Position numbers and translations under genes: made by a program. The notes below the pieces were generated by a model. The model saw nothing but the letters and a program-made list of their open reading frames with translations, had not been told where the DNA came from and did not search any database. Positions 1 through 13,000 of a stretch of DNA of 64,000 nt are shown in pieces; position 1 is the first letter of the stretch; each line of letters begins with the position of its first letter. This DNA comes from Antedon mediterranea (lineage: Eukaryota > Echinodermata > Crinoidea > Comatulida > Antedonidae): assembly GCF_964355755.1 (NCBI RefSeq), contig NC_092670.1, positions 34,335,795-34,399,794 on the forward strand. Direction: 5' to 3'.

Positions 1-50
1 ATCACATTTTTTGTCACATAAAGTTTGATATTGTAGACAGAGCTTAAGGA
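1..50. repeat. MITE family B, right end (truncated by window edge)
   Basis: The first bases carry the terminal half of a short palindromic MITE that recurs about ten times in this window. Its terminal repeat reads (A)GCTCTGTCTACACTATCA, and here it appears in reverse as GTAGACAGAGCT. It probably lies in a RAD21 intron. Confidence 0.6.
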
Positions 51-74
51 TAGATTAGTGTGTTACACTTTCAA

Positions 75-298
75 TTAAAGATATATTGTCCCCTGAAAAA
101 ATAATTGAGGAAAATATGTTGAAGAGACAATTTTAATGCTAACATAATAAATAAAGTAGATAACAGTTTTTAAAGATAAAAAAGTCAACAAGAAGCTCAT
201 TTAGTTTCTGGTTAAATTTAACTTTTATTTTGTCCCTTTTATAAGCTAAATCATTATTTTTTATTCATCTTTATTTTTTGGGAGACAATGCACTTTAG
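75..298. repeat. MITE family C (TTAA-ended, TTAAAGATGTATTGTCCC)
   Basis: An A+T-rich element begins TTAAAGATATATTGTCCCC and ends with the inverted, slightly decayed copy GGAGACAATGCACTTTAG. The same termini occur at 8.36-8.83 kb and 10.59-11.41 kb. It has no coding capacity. Confidence 0.55.
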
Positions 299-453
299 CT
301 AACTCAATTTTGCATACATACAGTAAATAATATATAGAAGAACTATAATCTTTTAAATACTTCAATGCCAAATGGTATTTAAAATAATAATTGTTATTTT
401 AAAAAAAACATTTCTACTACTGAATTAAAAAAATAGAAAATGTTATTATGTAG

Positions 454-3400
454 GGGATCTTGGTTTTGATCATTCTGTTATGCGTGATGCTGGAAGCGGA
501 GAAGACAGCCTGTACAAACATGGTCACGATAGCACATTGCTGGACGTCAGCAAGAAGGGCAGTGTTATTGACACATCCCTCGAAAAACAAATGGACATAG
601 ATCTTGATCAACCAATCAGATATGACGGATTTGGCGGACAAATTGGCACTGGGGATCCTCTCTTAGGTGAGAAACTTTCTATTGATTTGTTATATAAAGG
701 TAAGATATTTCAACATGAGTGTTTTTTTATGTATTTATTTTTTTCTTTGTTTCCTTTAGCCAATACATAAGTATTAATTGTTCCATTTAATTTATTTCAT
801 TATTTGTTTTAAATCAATAGCGTTAATGAAATGATCATTGATTGCTATCTTTCATAAACCTAATACAAGCTTTCCTAATAATAAATTCATTCCATTGGAA
901 TTTTCCTAAACAATATCGTTATATAACAAGAGCAATCCGAGAGTTGTAACCTCCACCATAAGTTAAAGATCTGTCCTGTAGTTTTTATGTATGGCCTAAA
1001 ATTACTATAATGAAAGTTGTCCAGAATTGAGATCGTTGTTCGGATTGTCTCCAATGGTCCTCCTGGTCGAAATTAAATTGAGAACCCACACCAATTTTGC
1101 ATAATATTGAAAAGAATATTTATGTGGTTTTTCCTTTTTAAATTCACAGGAGATGGGTTCATGACAGGAGCCAGTGACCTTTTTGATGAGCAGCCTGAAA
1201 TTCCTGCTCAAGAAATTTCACTTCGACCTGACGATGCGATGTCGACAACAAGCTCTGTTGGAAAAAGAGATGATGAACAAAAAGACAGAGAAGCAACCAT
1301 TGCAGAAAGTATGTATCTTTCTATAATATCTATTTGTGATGATACTGTTCATAGGCTTTCACTCAATGCCAGACTTTCTGAAAACCATTTCCAAAAGGTC
1401 CCAAATTCTTTTTTACAATTAAAAACACTTACCAAATACCAGACATATTTGGCTAGCCCAAAGCTGTTTGGTATTGTAAGAGTTTTGTATTATATATGTT
1501 TTTATAAATCAATTTAATTTAATTTTTTAATTTTATTCAACGATTAAGTTGATGGAATATTGTGAAATATAAATCATCTACAATGATCTTGCACTAATAA
1601 TAATATTTCTTTAGACTTCAAATTCTTTGCTGCTATTTTAAAATAAATATTGAAAATATTTTTGGACCAGTTAAAGGAACTGAGAGATTTTTCCTGTATA
1701 TATTTTTGCTTTCTACTAATTATGATGAGGTATTTTTTACTTTAATAGTTGATAGTCAGGAGTCATCTGCAAACAAAGCTACTAGTGAAGAAACGGCTGA
1801 ACAACATCAGCCAAATGCACCTGTAGATCAGACCACACTTGTTGCCAATGAGGAAGAAGCATTTGCGCTGGAACCTCTTGATGTTACAGGTATGTATAGT
1901 TAAATACATTGTTCAGCATTCTTCCTAAACATGTTAAAGAAATGCCATAGGGTTTGGCAACATCGCCACTCTTGATGTAATTTGTTAACCTGCCCTGTCA
2001 ATGATAATAATGCGACATTTATATAGCGATATTTCGTAAAGATCAGAGCGGTTTCAATTAGGGATTATATTAAAATACGGATTAAGCTTAACTTTTTTTT
2101 CCAAGGATTCATCCTTTAGAGTAGGGTTCCCAATAGGATGCAAAGCAAAGACATAAGAGTGATGTAAGTTGACCAATAAAGATTTGACATATTATCCAAA
2201 CTATTGCTTGTGATTGGTCAACTCATTTGCATTGTCTACATTATTGTGCCCAAGTGGAAACGAATGAATTGAGGCTGGATAATGTGTTCATAGACATTCT
2301 GTCCTCCAAATGTTTCCATTTTGAGGAAGGTTTAAAGTCAAAATTGTTATGTGAATTTTGATTTTTGATTTTTATAGGTGTTAAGGAAACAAGGCATAGA
2401 AGAAAACGAAAGTTAATTGTTGACGAAGTAAAAGAATTAGCTGGTGACATCATCAAAGCACAACTCAAGGACACGTCGGACATTGTCACCACTTTAGATT
2501 TAGCCCCACCCACCAAGAAGCTTATGTTATGGAAAGAGACAGGCGGAGCAGAGAAACTCTTTGTTCTACCTGGTAGATTACACGCTGTAGAAACTATATT
2601 GAGGGTAAGGCAACCATACAAAAGGGTCTTTCGCACTTGTTTCGGTCCGGCAAATCAACTCGAACCTCAAACCAGCTATGGGCATATAGATAGTGTGCAT
2701 AGCCGTGTGGAGCGTTGTGAAAACGAAACATCAGCATTTGATTTGCCAGTGCCGGAACGAGTGTGAAAAAACCCTTAATACAGTCAACTCTCTTAATACG
2801 GGACACCTGTTGCTGGCATACTATGTCTGGTTTTGCTGGAAAGTCTGGTATTCGCAATGTTTTTAATGGTAGAAATGAAATTGGGACCTTTTGAGCCTCA
2901 AGTTTTCAGAGAGTTCGGTAATGGGAGAGTTGACTGTAACATATTTACCATGTGAATATGGTGTATAATTTCTTACATTTATAGTACAATCAAATATTTT
3001 GAATTACAATCTATGAAAGGCCTGTGCCACTGTAATTTTTTTATCCACATTGACACTAATGTGAGATCAAGTATTCTATAGTAAATAGAAAATATTTGTG
3101 TTTAAAAAAAAAAAAATTGATTATTATAAAATAACATAATATCAATAACAAATTCCAATTTGTTGCTAATGTTTTATGTTTTTCAATCGACTTTAGTGCT
3201 ATACAAAAAATTTAACTGCTGAGATCCCGAAAGACTTGCCAAAGAGTGTAACTGATCAACACCATATGGACCTTGAAGAACCGCACATTCCTCGACAAAA
3301 GAGGAAACACAGTGAAATAGGTGAGTATATTATGCATTGATTTAAAGCCAATGACACGCGAGACCTCCATTTAAGATTTTTAAACTTGAACATTCTCTCA

Positions 3401-4952
3401 AATAGTGTCTCTCAAGCCTTATTTAGATTTGTTTTTTAAATTTAATTTAGGTATTATTGTAAATTAGTCATTTATTTTATTTTTTTTTATATATTTTATT
3501 ATATTATATTTTTTTTGGCTATGATATAATCGGTATCCATTAAAATAAATCAGAATAACAATAATCTATGCTGTAAAGTAGACGGTCTCCAAATGTTTTC
3601 CCAAATGAGCGTAAAAACAGTACTAGATATGTCCAACTAGCGTTCATTTTACCAGCTGATCATGAAGAGGTTAATCTGTGGCTGCTAGAATTGACCCTAC
3701 ATCCTTCTAATATGAAAATAATGTTTAAAATGCTTCCCATTTTGTTTGTCCTCACCAGACATTGCACCCAGAGAATCCCTGCCACCTGCAGTAGAAATCA
3801 TCGAACCACCACAGCCAGTACCAGAGCCTGAACTACCAAGCACATCGAACATGGGTGATCTGTCGTTTGCACATGGTAGGAGGCCGTCGTCTGACGATGA
3901 CGATGGTGGATTCGGTTTTGGCGGTTACGAGGATGACGACGACGATGATGATGTGCCAGCGTTTGCGCCTTCGGTCCTACCACCAGTTACTCTTGTGGAT
4001 GAAGCAGAATTACTAGAAGAGAAAGAAGAATCTTCATCAGACGAAGAGGTTAGTTTGACCTTCTGCTTTTGTTTATTAGCAACATTTATAATTTGGAGTA
4101 TAAATCTGGCTGACTGGCTACTTTTCTTGAGTTGATACAAGTATATAGCAAAGTAAACAGAATGCTTACAATTATTCTAAAGCTTTGTCTACACTATCAA
4201 ATGTGATCACTGCACCATGTTTGGGCATATATCGCCACCATATTTGGGAACATCAACATTTTTTTGTCAAACTAGTTTAATAGTGTAGACAAAGCAAACG
4301 ATCACTCTATATTTAAACATATTTATCTATCTATATCAATTTAAATTGTTTATAATAATTATGTTAATGGTATATTATGGTATTTTAACTTGTTTCTCAT
4401 AATGGTTTTTCTCATCTATGTATTGCTTGGATATATGGCGCATTATAAATGCATTTGTTATTATTATATACATCTAAACATTCTCATTGTCTCAACTAAC
4501 AGTACTAGTAATTTTATCGTCACACCTGGTATTTACGCAAATTACTATGGACCATACCATTAAGCAGGATTACATAATCTGTGCCGTTGTACAGGGGATT
4601 AGAAAGATACACAGCAATTGTTCAACCCATTTTGGCATAAATTACTATCCAATCAAATTTAATAAAAAATAACCTACATTTTTAGGACGACGAAGAAACA
4701 ACTGAAGAAAGGACGGAACGAAAATTAAACAAACGAGCAACACAGATGCTGAACACAATCAAGAAACAGCTTGAGAAAGAGGAATATTCATACTTTGGAG
4801 ATCTTGTACGAAACAATAACAAAAAGCAAGTGGCTGCCAAGTTTTACTCATTACTAGTGTTAAAGAAACAACAAGATATTAGTGTTGAACAGATTGAACC
4901 TTTTGCAGATATCAGGATATCAAGAGGACCTGGATCACAACTAGTATTTTAA
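454..4952 (+). CDS. RAD21: Cohesin subunit RAD21 (SCC1), C-terminal part, seven exons, 5' end outside window
   Basis: RAD21 is the kleisin that closes the SMC1/SMC3 cohesin ring; separase cleaves it at anaphase. Coding exons read from splice sites: 454-666, 1150-1308, 1749-1889, 2378-2604, 3197-3320, 3759-4048 and 4686-4952 (TAA). They join in frame to 472 codons after two leading bases. Recognition comes from the block QTTLVANEEEAFALEPLDVT, the KETRHRRKRKLIVDEVKEL segment, TLDLAPPTKKLMLWKETGG (the SA/SCC3-binding region of vertebrate RAD21), an acidic Asp/Glu run in the sixth exon, and a C-terminal winged-helix domain for the SMC1 head (TQMLNTIKKQL ... AAKFYSLLVLKKQQDI). The human protein is 631 residues, so about the first quarter (the SMC3-binding domain) lies upstream. 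The region matching the first human separase site reads SVMR instead of EIMR. Confidence 0.93.
2781..2936. repeat. Small TA-flanked MITE (CAGTCAACTCTC termini)
   Basis: The 156-bp element has terminal inverted repeats CAGTCAACTCTC / GAGAGTTGACTG and is flanked by TA on both sides, as in Tc1/mariner/pogo-type insertions. It lies in the RAD21 intron between the exons ending at 2604 and starting at 3197. Confidence 0.65.
4181..4295. repeat. MITE family B copy in last RAD21 intron
   Basis: It begins AGCTTTGTCTACACTATCAA and ends TAATAGTGTAGACAAAGC, with the internal family motif CACCATATTTGGGAACATCA. Confidence 0.7.
4390..4475 (+). repeat. Possible SINE 3' tail
   Basis: The stretch TGGCGCATTATAAATGCAT followed by TTATTATTATA resembles the 3' tails shared by many SINEs and L2/CR1-type LINEs (a GGCGCTATATAAAT motif followed by a short tandem repeat). 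No SINE head is recognisable, so the call is tentative. Confidence 0.3.
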
Positions 4953-7900
4953 GAAAATGTTTTTATATATTATATAAAAGGTAAATTACTTGCAGCTGTT
5001 CCTGTAGCCCTCCGTGCATGAGTGGTCACGTGAACTTTGACACAATGGGAGAGTAATTGTCATGGGGTAGGCTTATAACCAAGTCAGTATGGTAAAGGCT
5101 TAACAACATCTATTTTTGTACATACTGTTGTGGTTTATACCTTGTTTGTACAATCTGGTCTATGATCCATGATGCCGATTCACACTGAATTCAAATTTAA
5201 ACCAATTGGTGTTATGTTAAATTTTAATTTAGCACTGGTGTGAACCCAAACTTAGCCCTTACAGTTTGTTCACTAGCTTGATATTTGCACTGTTGCCTTA
5301 TTTAACATTAACTCTATATTGGTTTTTTATAGACTTAAAATAACATTACAAAAATCAAATTGTATACAATGTTAAGATGTATTATAGTGGTGAACAATGA
5401 ATGATTCGTACCACTAAATAGGCATAGTCTATTTCTTCCAGTATAGATTTTATATGTTTACATCATTAACAAAAATGTTATATAAAAAGCTGATGCTGAT
5501 TCAAAAATTGCCAAAATTTGTCAGTTTCATAGCATTTTATTGTTAAAATGGAAAATACAGTATTTGTAAGTGTATTTGCAATGTTCATTATCTCATACCA
5601 GGTGCCCTGATAACTTAAAATTCTCTTCAAACAAAAAGATCCCAAATTACTGCTATTTAAATTTGACTCTGAAGAGTTCACTAAAAAGGTCTTCATGACA
5701 TTTAAAATGAAATTAGAAGGATGTTTTTTTTATTCAGTAAAGTTAGGCCTACTGATAAGAAGTTGTGAGTGCCTTTTGATGGTACAGTATAAGGAACAGC
5801 TATTTGAGTGGATTGTAAAAAAGTATAAATTATTTAACAAGGTTTGTTATCCAAAGTAGTTGGTTTCTCTGTATTTCTGTAATGTAGATGTTTTATATTT
5901 TCCTTTTTGTTGTCTTGTTCCATGTTTAGGCTGGCCCAACTCAAGATATATGTTTTCTCGAGTATTACGCCCTTTTCCTTCTGAAGTTTACTTACAGTAT
6001 AGTTCATTTTTTAATGCCATTTATTTCTCAGCAGAAAGGAAGTACGTAACATAAACGTTGATTGATTTGATAGTATATTTGTTATTGCATCGATAGTATT
6101 ATAGTACTAAGTGTATAGCTTATCACGTTCCAAATGTACGGTGTAGATTTATCAATTTCTCTTTAGTTGGAGGTTACTCCAATTTGTGTGTGAGTGTACA
6201 CTGTTAATGACTAAATACTCAAACAAGATATCCGTTTTTTTTTTCAAACCAGATATGTCTATTATTAAAGTATTAAGTGAGGGCTTAGTATAGTAATTGA
6301 TATATTCAGGACGTCAAACTTGTACAGGTTAAAGAAACAATTTATTATGTTTTTAACATTAAAATGTTATTAAAAATTCCAGAAATGAAAGTTTCTTTAC
6401 TTGTGCCATTAACCAAAGCCTGTTTATTACTTGCACCATTAAATTTCATTGGATTCTATCACTGTACATCCTCCAACAGAATTCTTATTATTGAACTAAA
6501 ACTGTAAATGTGAACTCATAGAAGATAATTAATATTTGTACAAAATATATGTTAAAAATCGTAGAAATATATGCGAATTGATATAGCATTATCGTTAGGT
6601 ATGTAACACATTTTCTGAAGTAAATACAACAATGCTGTTTTTGCTGCATTCATATCATTTATCTCAAAATTATTGCTTTTTAAAATTAATTATATATCAC
6701 TATTTACAAACCACCTGATTATTTGAACTGTATCTCCACATGACATAATTTTGTCCAGTATTATAGGAAAAGTTTTTTTTTTATGCAGTGTTACATATCA
6801 CAAGTGGTGCCTGTACTGTATTAAGGTTAGGCTTATTACCTAGGATACAGGCATATGTTGCACTGTATTTCAGAATTAGCCTAGGATACTGGGAAAATTA
6901 TACATACATACAGTACAGAGAATCTGCTAAACAAACTAACCCAAATTATTTTAAACTGATTGATAAACTTTTTTTTCCAATGTGAACAAACTTTTTTGAA
7001 AAAAGTAATATACAAGTGCAATGTTTTTTATATAAATACAATTTTAAAACTACCATGCACTTTTATAATGGGTTATTTGTAAAAGAAATTATTTGTAGTT
7101 TACACTAGTTAATCATTTTAATATTTTGATCTAGTTATAATAATAAAACGGTTTGTGTTTTCTTCCTATGATTTAATACCTGGTCATTTAAAAATCTCAA
7201 TTATTATTATAAATCAATTAAATGATAATTAAACTTTTAATCTCACAGTAGAACCTCTTAGGAACCCAATAAACTGTGCTCCTATTACTAATAGGGATTT
7301 AGCTTGAATAGGGGATGGTGGTAGTGTTACAACATAGTTCCCTTGTCAGGAGTGTCCCCTTAATAGAAGTATCCACTCACTAGAGGTTGACCATAGTGAC
7401 ATAGTTCCCCTTGTGTGTGTTTCACAGGAAAATGTCCCCTTAATAGGAGTATCTACTCAATAGGGTTGGTTATAATGTTAAATTTCCCTATGTTTATTTA
7501 TGTTCCGGTAATAGTTTTACTGCCATTGTAAAATTCTATGACTTGATCTGTTAATTATCGACTTGATAATCCTGTATTAAACATGTATGTTTGCTTAGGG
7601 ACCAAAAAAAATTATTAATATAGAAAATAAATGAACTAAAATATGTACAAAATTACATAAAATTTAAAAACTTTGTTGCACCCAAATGTTTAAGTTAGAT
7701 TTTACTGTGCCTATGTGGAGGTTAAAGTTATAAATAAAAATGTACATAAAATTCCATTTATACTTTGCCAAGCCTGAACTATTTCAATGTACACACTGTT
7801 ATCAATGTATACTTTTCATGCTCTAAATTTGAATTCTTCAAAATTCCATCAAACCTTAGCCAGTTATATTAATGTGCACATATTTTGTAGCCAAGGTTAA

Positions 7901-8350
7901 TCATTTTTTTCTTTATTGAGATGTGTAAATAAAAGTCAGAAAATATTTACCACTCAGTATATGAGTGTGGATATTACCTAGAATTGATTGTCTTAATAAA
8001 ATGTTTTATGGAAAATATTCTTTGTTAGTTGATTTTTTTGCAGTCTGTTTGTTAATACCAAAACATGACACAAAGAGCAAAATCAGTAAACAAAAATAGA
8101 AAAAAAATTGATTTTATTTTAAGATGTTATTATTCTTTTTAAATAATTAAACATAATATTTACTGGACACATAATTTTCAATAGTAAGTTGACCATGTAC
8201 AAATTCAAGGCTCACAATTGTGTTTAAAAAAAAGTTTACTGTATAGAGAATAAGATCAAATACATTTCACAAACATCTGAAAAAGAAAACACACAATTTA
8301 TACCAAATATATATCAAAGCTAAGCCTCTTTGCTTGGTCTAACAACCTTA
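4953..8350. other. RAD21 3' untranslated region and intergenic A+T-rich DNA
   Basis: No coding region is recognisable. Several AATAAA hexamers occur (for example near 7142, 7733, 7930 and 7992), so the RAD21 3' UTR could end anywhere up to about 8.0 kb. The part at 7245-7470 repeats phrases such as CCCCTTAATAG and looks like a decayed MITE. Open frames here are short and unlike known proteins. Confidence 0.5.
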
Positions 8351-8355
8351 TTAAC

Positions 8356-8830
8356 GATGTATTGTCCCTTGAAACACAAAAAATGAAGGTCAAAATATTC
8401 TAAATTTAAATTGGCCATATCAAAGAGCTAAATTAATTTGATTACATTTCGTCTGGATAATCGTCCCGAGCGAAAGTAAACAAAGATTTCAAACCATGAG
8501 TATACATTATGCATGATGCTAATTAGGATTGTTTACAACTCGTCACGGATGAGAAGGTGTTTTCACACAGATCGCGAGGAAGTTTTATGATTATGCATAC
8601 AGAGTAGCCAAATAAGCGTGTTGCATTACGAGATATGTTTTGATAGAAAACTTTGACTGAAAGTCAAGTTATTTTTTGAACCAAAAAACGTCTGTATTTC
8701 ATTGAAATCATTTTCGACTCATTTTTGGTGAAAATCAATTACTACAGGTATTATAATACTTCAAAATGACCCACTTTTTTCGAAATCTTTTTTTTTTTTT
8801 TTTTGGAATTTGACAAAGGGACAATACATC
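8356..8830. repeat. MITE family C copy, near-intact terminal repeats
   Basis: It starts GATGTATTGTCCCTTG and ends in the inverted repeat AAGGGACAATACATC. TTAA lies just outside or at both ends. It abuts the palindromic element starting at 8836 with only TTTAA between them. Confidence 0.65.
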
Positions 8831-8835
8831 TTTAA

Positions 8836-9233
8836 GGCCCATTCACACTAGGACGATAACGATCGACGATAAATATATAAGCATGACTTTTTTTAACATA
8901 AAACAAAAGAAATTAGAAAGGGTTTCGTTCTAGGACTATAGGATAATCATTTATGCTGTCTTTGATAAAAATAATATTTTTTAAATTCCAATCAAATGAC
9001 GTCATGATACATAAAAACAATAAAATCGTTGTATTGTCACGATATTATTGCTCTTACTAATCATGACGTCATTTGATTGGACGTGTGAAAATATAATTTT
9101 CATCAAAGGAAGCATAGATGGTTATTCTATAGTTCTAGAGTGAAAAGGTTTTATATTTCTTTTATTTTATGTATGAAAAATGCAAATTATTGTCTATTAT
9201 CGTCGATCGTTATCGTCCTAGTGTGAATGGGCC
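8836..9233. repeat. 398-bp fully palindromic MITE
   Basis: Terminal inverted repeats of about 37 bp match exactly (outer end GGCCCATTCACACTAGGACG). The interior is also inverted: the TGACGTCAT motif and a TCTAGGACTATAGGATAA-type stretch occur on both arms. The whole element could fold into one hairpin. TTTAA flanks both sides, a likely TTAA-type target duplication. Confidence 0.8.
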
Positions 9234-9239
9234 TTTAAG

Positions 9240-10011
9240 CTTTGTACATTAATGGGTTACAACTACAAATTATTTCATCTGTAACTTTTGTAGTTATTCA
9301 CAAAACATGTACAGTATTCCTACTGAATACACTGTACTGTGTTGTGTGAGATTATACTATAGTAGTACTGTACAATTTATATTCATGCTACCAAAACAAA
9401 AACACAGTTTATGTCCACTGCTGCTTTGACGAATTTCTATTTTAGACAATGTACAGTAGAAACTGTCCCGTAGAACCACCTTTACTTTCCTGTGAAACGA
9501 AACGAAGGGCAACCCCTATTCAGTGGAAAACGCTATTACTGTATTTTAAAATTAAATGTATATTTATTTTAATATATACATGCCCCACTGACATTACCAG
9601 AGCATCTTAATCTCAATTTAATTTATATATTGGCTCAATTTTGTCAAGGTATCTAAACAGGAATGTAAATATACTGTAATGAAAATATATTTCTTAATTA
9701 TTTGCCATACTTTACTAAATATGGGTAGGCTTCTAAATTACAGTAAAAAATTATACACACAATTAAATCTTCTAAATAAAAATATGTATTCGTTTATAGA
9801 ATCCACTATATTACAACAAATATTGTGAAACAAGGTATAAAATGGTTATTTAAAATGGGTTTAAATTCGTTAACAGTTAAACGCATAGAGCGTAATTACA
9901 TAGCCATAACATTGGCAACGGTTCAATGCTCACTCGCTTCATGGTTCTGGTAGTAGAACAAATCTTCTCGGATAAGGACTATAAACCGTAGGTCCAGTGT
10001 ACACATCTAGC
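9240..10011. other. A+T-rich intergenic or FBXO16 3' UTR sequence
   Basis: No coding exon, RNA gene or clear repeat is recognised. It lies downstream of the proposed last FBXO16 codon on the - strand and may be its 3' UTR. A small degenerate TACAGTAGAA...TTACTGTA inverted pair is present near 9460-9545. Confidence 0.4.
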
Positions 10012-13000
10012 TCAGGTGCACTTTAAAAAACCTAGTACATCCTTCGAGACGAGAGGGTTACCCTGGTGTAAGCTAGTACACTCACAGGCAATGTCACTCA
10101 CACAGCTACTGATCATAACTGGCCCTCTGGAAGACCAGTCTTTGGCTGAAGAGGTCACCCAGTATAAATAAATAATAAAATAAATACACAACAAGAGGTA
10201 TTACTCCACAATTACAGCTCAAAAACTGGACAGGGACCACCTCAATCTGTCAATCAGATATATATGCCAGTTTGATGATACGCCTACTTCTCAGTCACGC
10301 ATCACTACATCTGCGTTTCTGCATGTTGAGCACATCAACACAAGCATATTTTTATCAGTGACCCAATGTATTGGACAATGTACAACTACTACAAAGTCAT
10401 TGATTTCATTGCCATAATAACAAACTAGTTTCGATGTGGTTTTATTCTATCAAATCGACCACACCCACTCTTTGACGTTTATCACCTCTCATCGTCAGAC
10501 GATTCTAGGTAAACCGTTGTCCATGCTTGAGTTGGGAATAGATTTTTAGCTGTGGAATTAATATCACTAACAGGTTAAAATCATATATAACATTAAAGAT
10601 GTATTGTCCCCCTGAAAAAATAATTCTTAAAAAATCTTTTGTTGAATATGCCATTTTAATGCCACCTTATAGTTATCCACTTTGACCAAAAATTGGATCG
10701 AAGTTTTTTACGGAAGTGATTAACTTTATTAAAACTACAAAATAATATATTAAAAGTCTGATTTTATTAAAGGCCAGGTGTGGGCAAAAAATTTCTATTG
10801 ATCATACATTCCAATAATTATCTATCTATAGTTTCCCCTATGTTTCATAATTTTTGGGATTTTATTTGTGTTACACAAGCTTGTTGAAAATAAGCACTTT
10901 CTTATCAGTGGTGGGATAGTTCAAATTACACAGTAAAATCTCTATTCTTTTGTACACAAATTTTGTAAATAGAGAGGCATTTTAAAAAGCTATGAAAAAT
11001 AAACAGTGTGGTAAAAAATGTTATCAGATGACTAAATATAGGTAATATAACTTGAATATTACATTTCTGATATTTTTATTCAACTTCAGCTTTTTATTTT
11101 CATGCTATAGCAAAAATTATCCACTGTATATCCACCATTTTTTTTCACTGTCTAGGGAGTCACCAGACATAATATTACATTAGGTTAACTACCTAACTAC
11201 TGTACTGAAAAAAAGTCTTTCTGTTTTTTATGGAAGAATTTTGCAAAATTTTGTATTTGACCATATTAAGGGAAATTCATGTTTTTTCGTCTCGATTTCT
11301 GTTACAAATATTTGATTTATGTACAATTAACCAAATATTATATTTAAAATTCATGCCTGTACCTGAGCTTTAATCTTTATTTTTTTGGGGGACAATATAT
11401 CAAATAAACTCGCCCGGAGGAAGAGCTAGTGTTGCCCGAAAGCTCTGAAATTTATTTCTGGCTGTTTTATTTGACCATTTTGATTTAGCTTTTTGCTTAT
11501 TTTATTTGTATCTTTATTGAGATCTAGCCACTGATACCCATAGCATTGTCATTTTTCAGTAATTTTCTTTTGGAATTAAATAAATGATACATACACACTG
11601 AGTGAATACTAGAATGAATTAAACAAGGAACTATATTGTAGGCTGTAGCAGGCATAGTGGTGCTTTTCAACGTCTCAATCAGTGTCTCCACCAACAAAAT
11701 TATTTCTTTGTAAACTCTTTACATTTTGAGAGAATCTATGTAAAGCCTTGTCTACACTATCAAACTTTATGTGACAAAAAAGGTATATATATATATATAA
11801 ATGGACATGATGATGTCATATCACTACCATTTGGGCACATCACACTTTTTTTGACAAACAAGTTTGATACCGTAGACAGAGTTTTTACATACCTGGCGGG
11901 TGCCTTTCTGTTCGTGTGACTGCCGTTGATGAAGGGACTGGCTTAATGATAGGTGCTGGTCTGCCTACACTAGTACTTAGATCAGTGGACTGGTAAGGGT
12001 TGGCTTCTGAGCTTCTTGCCCAATCTGGACGGCCATCAACGTCACTAACGTTCTGAAATGTAATGCAATCAATCTTACTAAATGGTCTAGCATATAAACT
12101 TTCTGTGACAATAAAATGTGATGTGCCCATATATGAAAATGATGATGTGATATCACTACCATATTTGGGTGCATCATACTTTTTTTGACAAACTAGTTTG
12201 ATAGTGTAGACAGAGCTCTGGTGCAAGCCTTTTACAATCAATAACTCTACACTTACCGATGCTGATCTTGCTTTCTTTAATTTGTAGGACATGCTGGCAG
12301 ACATTGGTCTAGCCTGCTGATGGTTAGCTGTTTGCTCCATGTCAGTAATTGACCCACTTTTCTTCAATCTTGTATTACCTCTCTTTTCCATCCTTTTCTG
12401 CCTATTAATACAATGATATCCTAGTTAATAATATTTAAACTCAGCACTCTTATATTTAACATTTTAAAAAGAAGTATATGTTATGAAAGTACGACAACTG
12501 TAGTACGTCCATATTCATAAATAAACTTTGAAAATTACGCAGAATTCAACAAAATATAACAACACAAGAGGACACTTTCCTTTGCTTTTACGTGCATTTC
12601 TTGTCGTCTATCGGTAAAACACATGTTTTCTGTTACAATACTTTTACGTTTGTGCACAGATTTGTTTGTTGGTCTTGTTTGTACATATCTTGGTACAGTA
12701 TTACATAGTAATTGCATACTACCATTAAGCTATAAGCTCCATTGCATACTATTATATTACATAACATTTACACTAATTACACAGAGCTTCACAGTCACAG
12801 TATATTATTTTAATTTTATTCAATCGAAACCAACAGCGATAATTACCGCCACTAACCGATAGTTTGATTCAAACAAAGCCAGGACCTTGATTGGTCCTAA
12901 CATTGATCAAGGGCTTCTCTCGTCCAGTGCCCACCTTGACCAGAGGAAAGGCATAAGCCAATACGTCTGAGTCAGATACTAGATGCAGGAGCTGCCATAA

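Noticed and set aside
3798-4140. - strand open frames opposite RAD21 exon 6 (poly-Ser and His/Arg-rich)
   Set aside because: They are antisense shadows of the acidic GAC/GAT repeat in RAD21.
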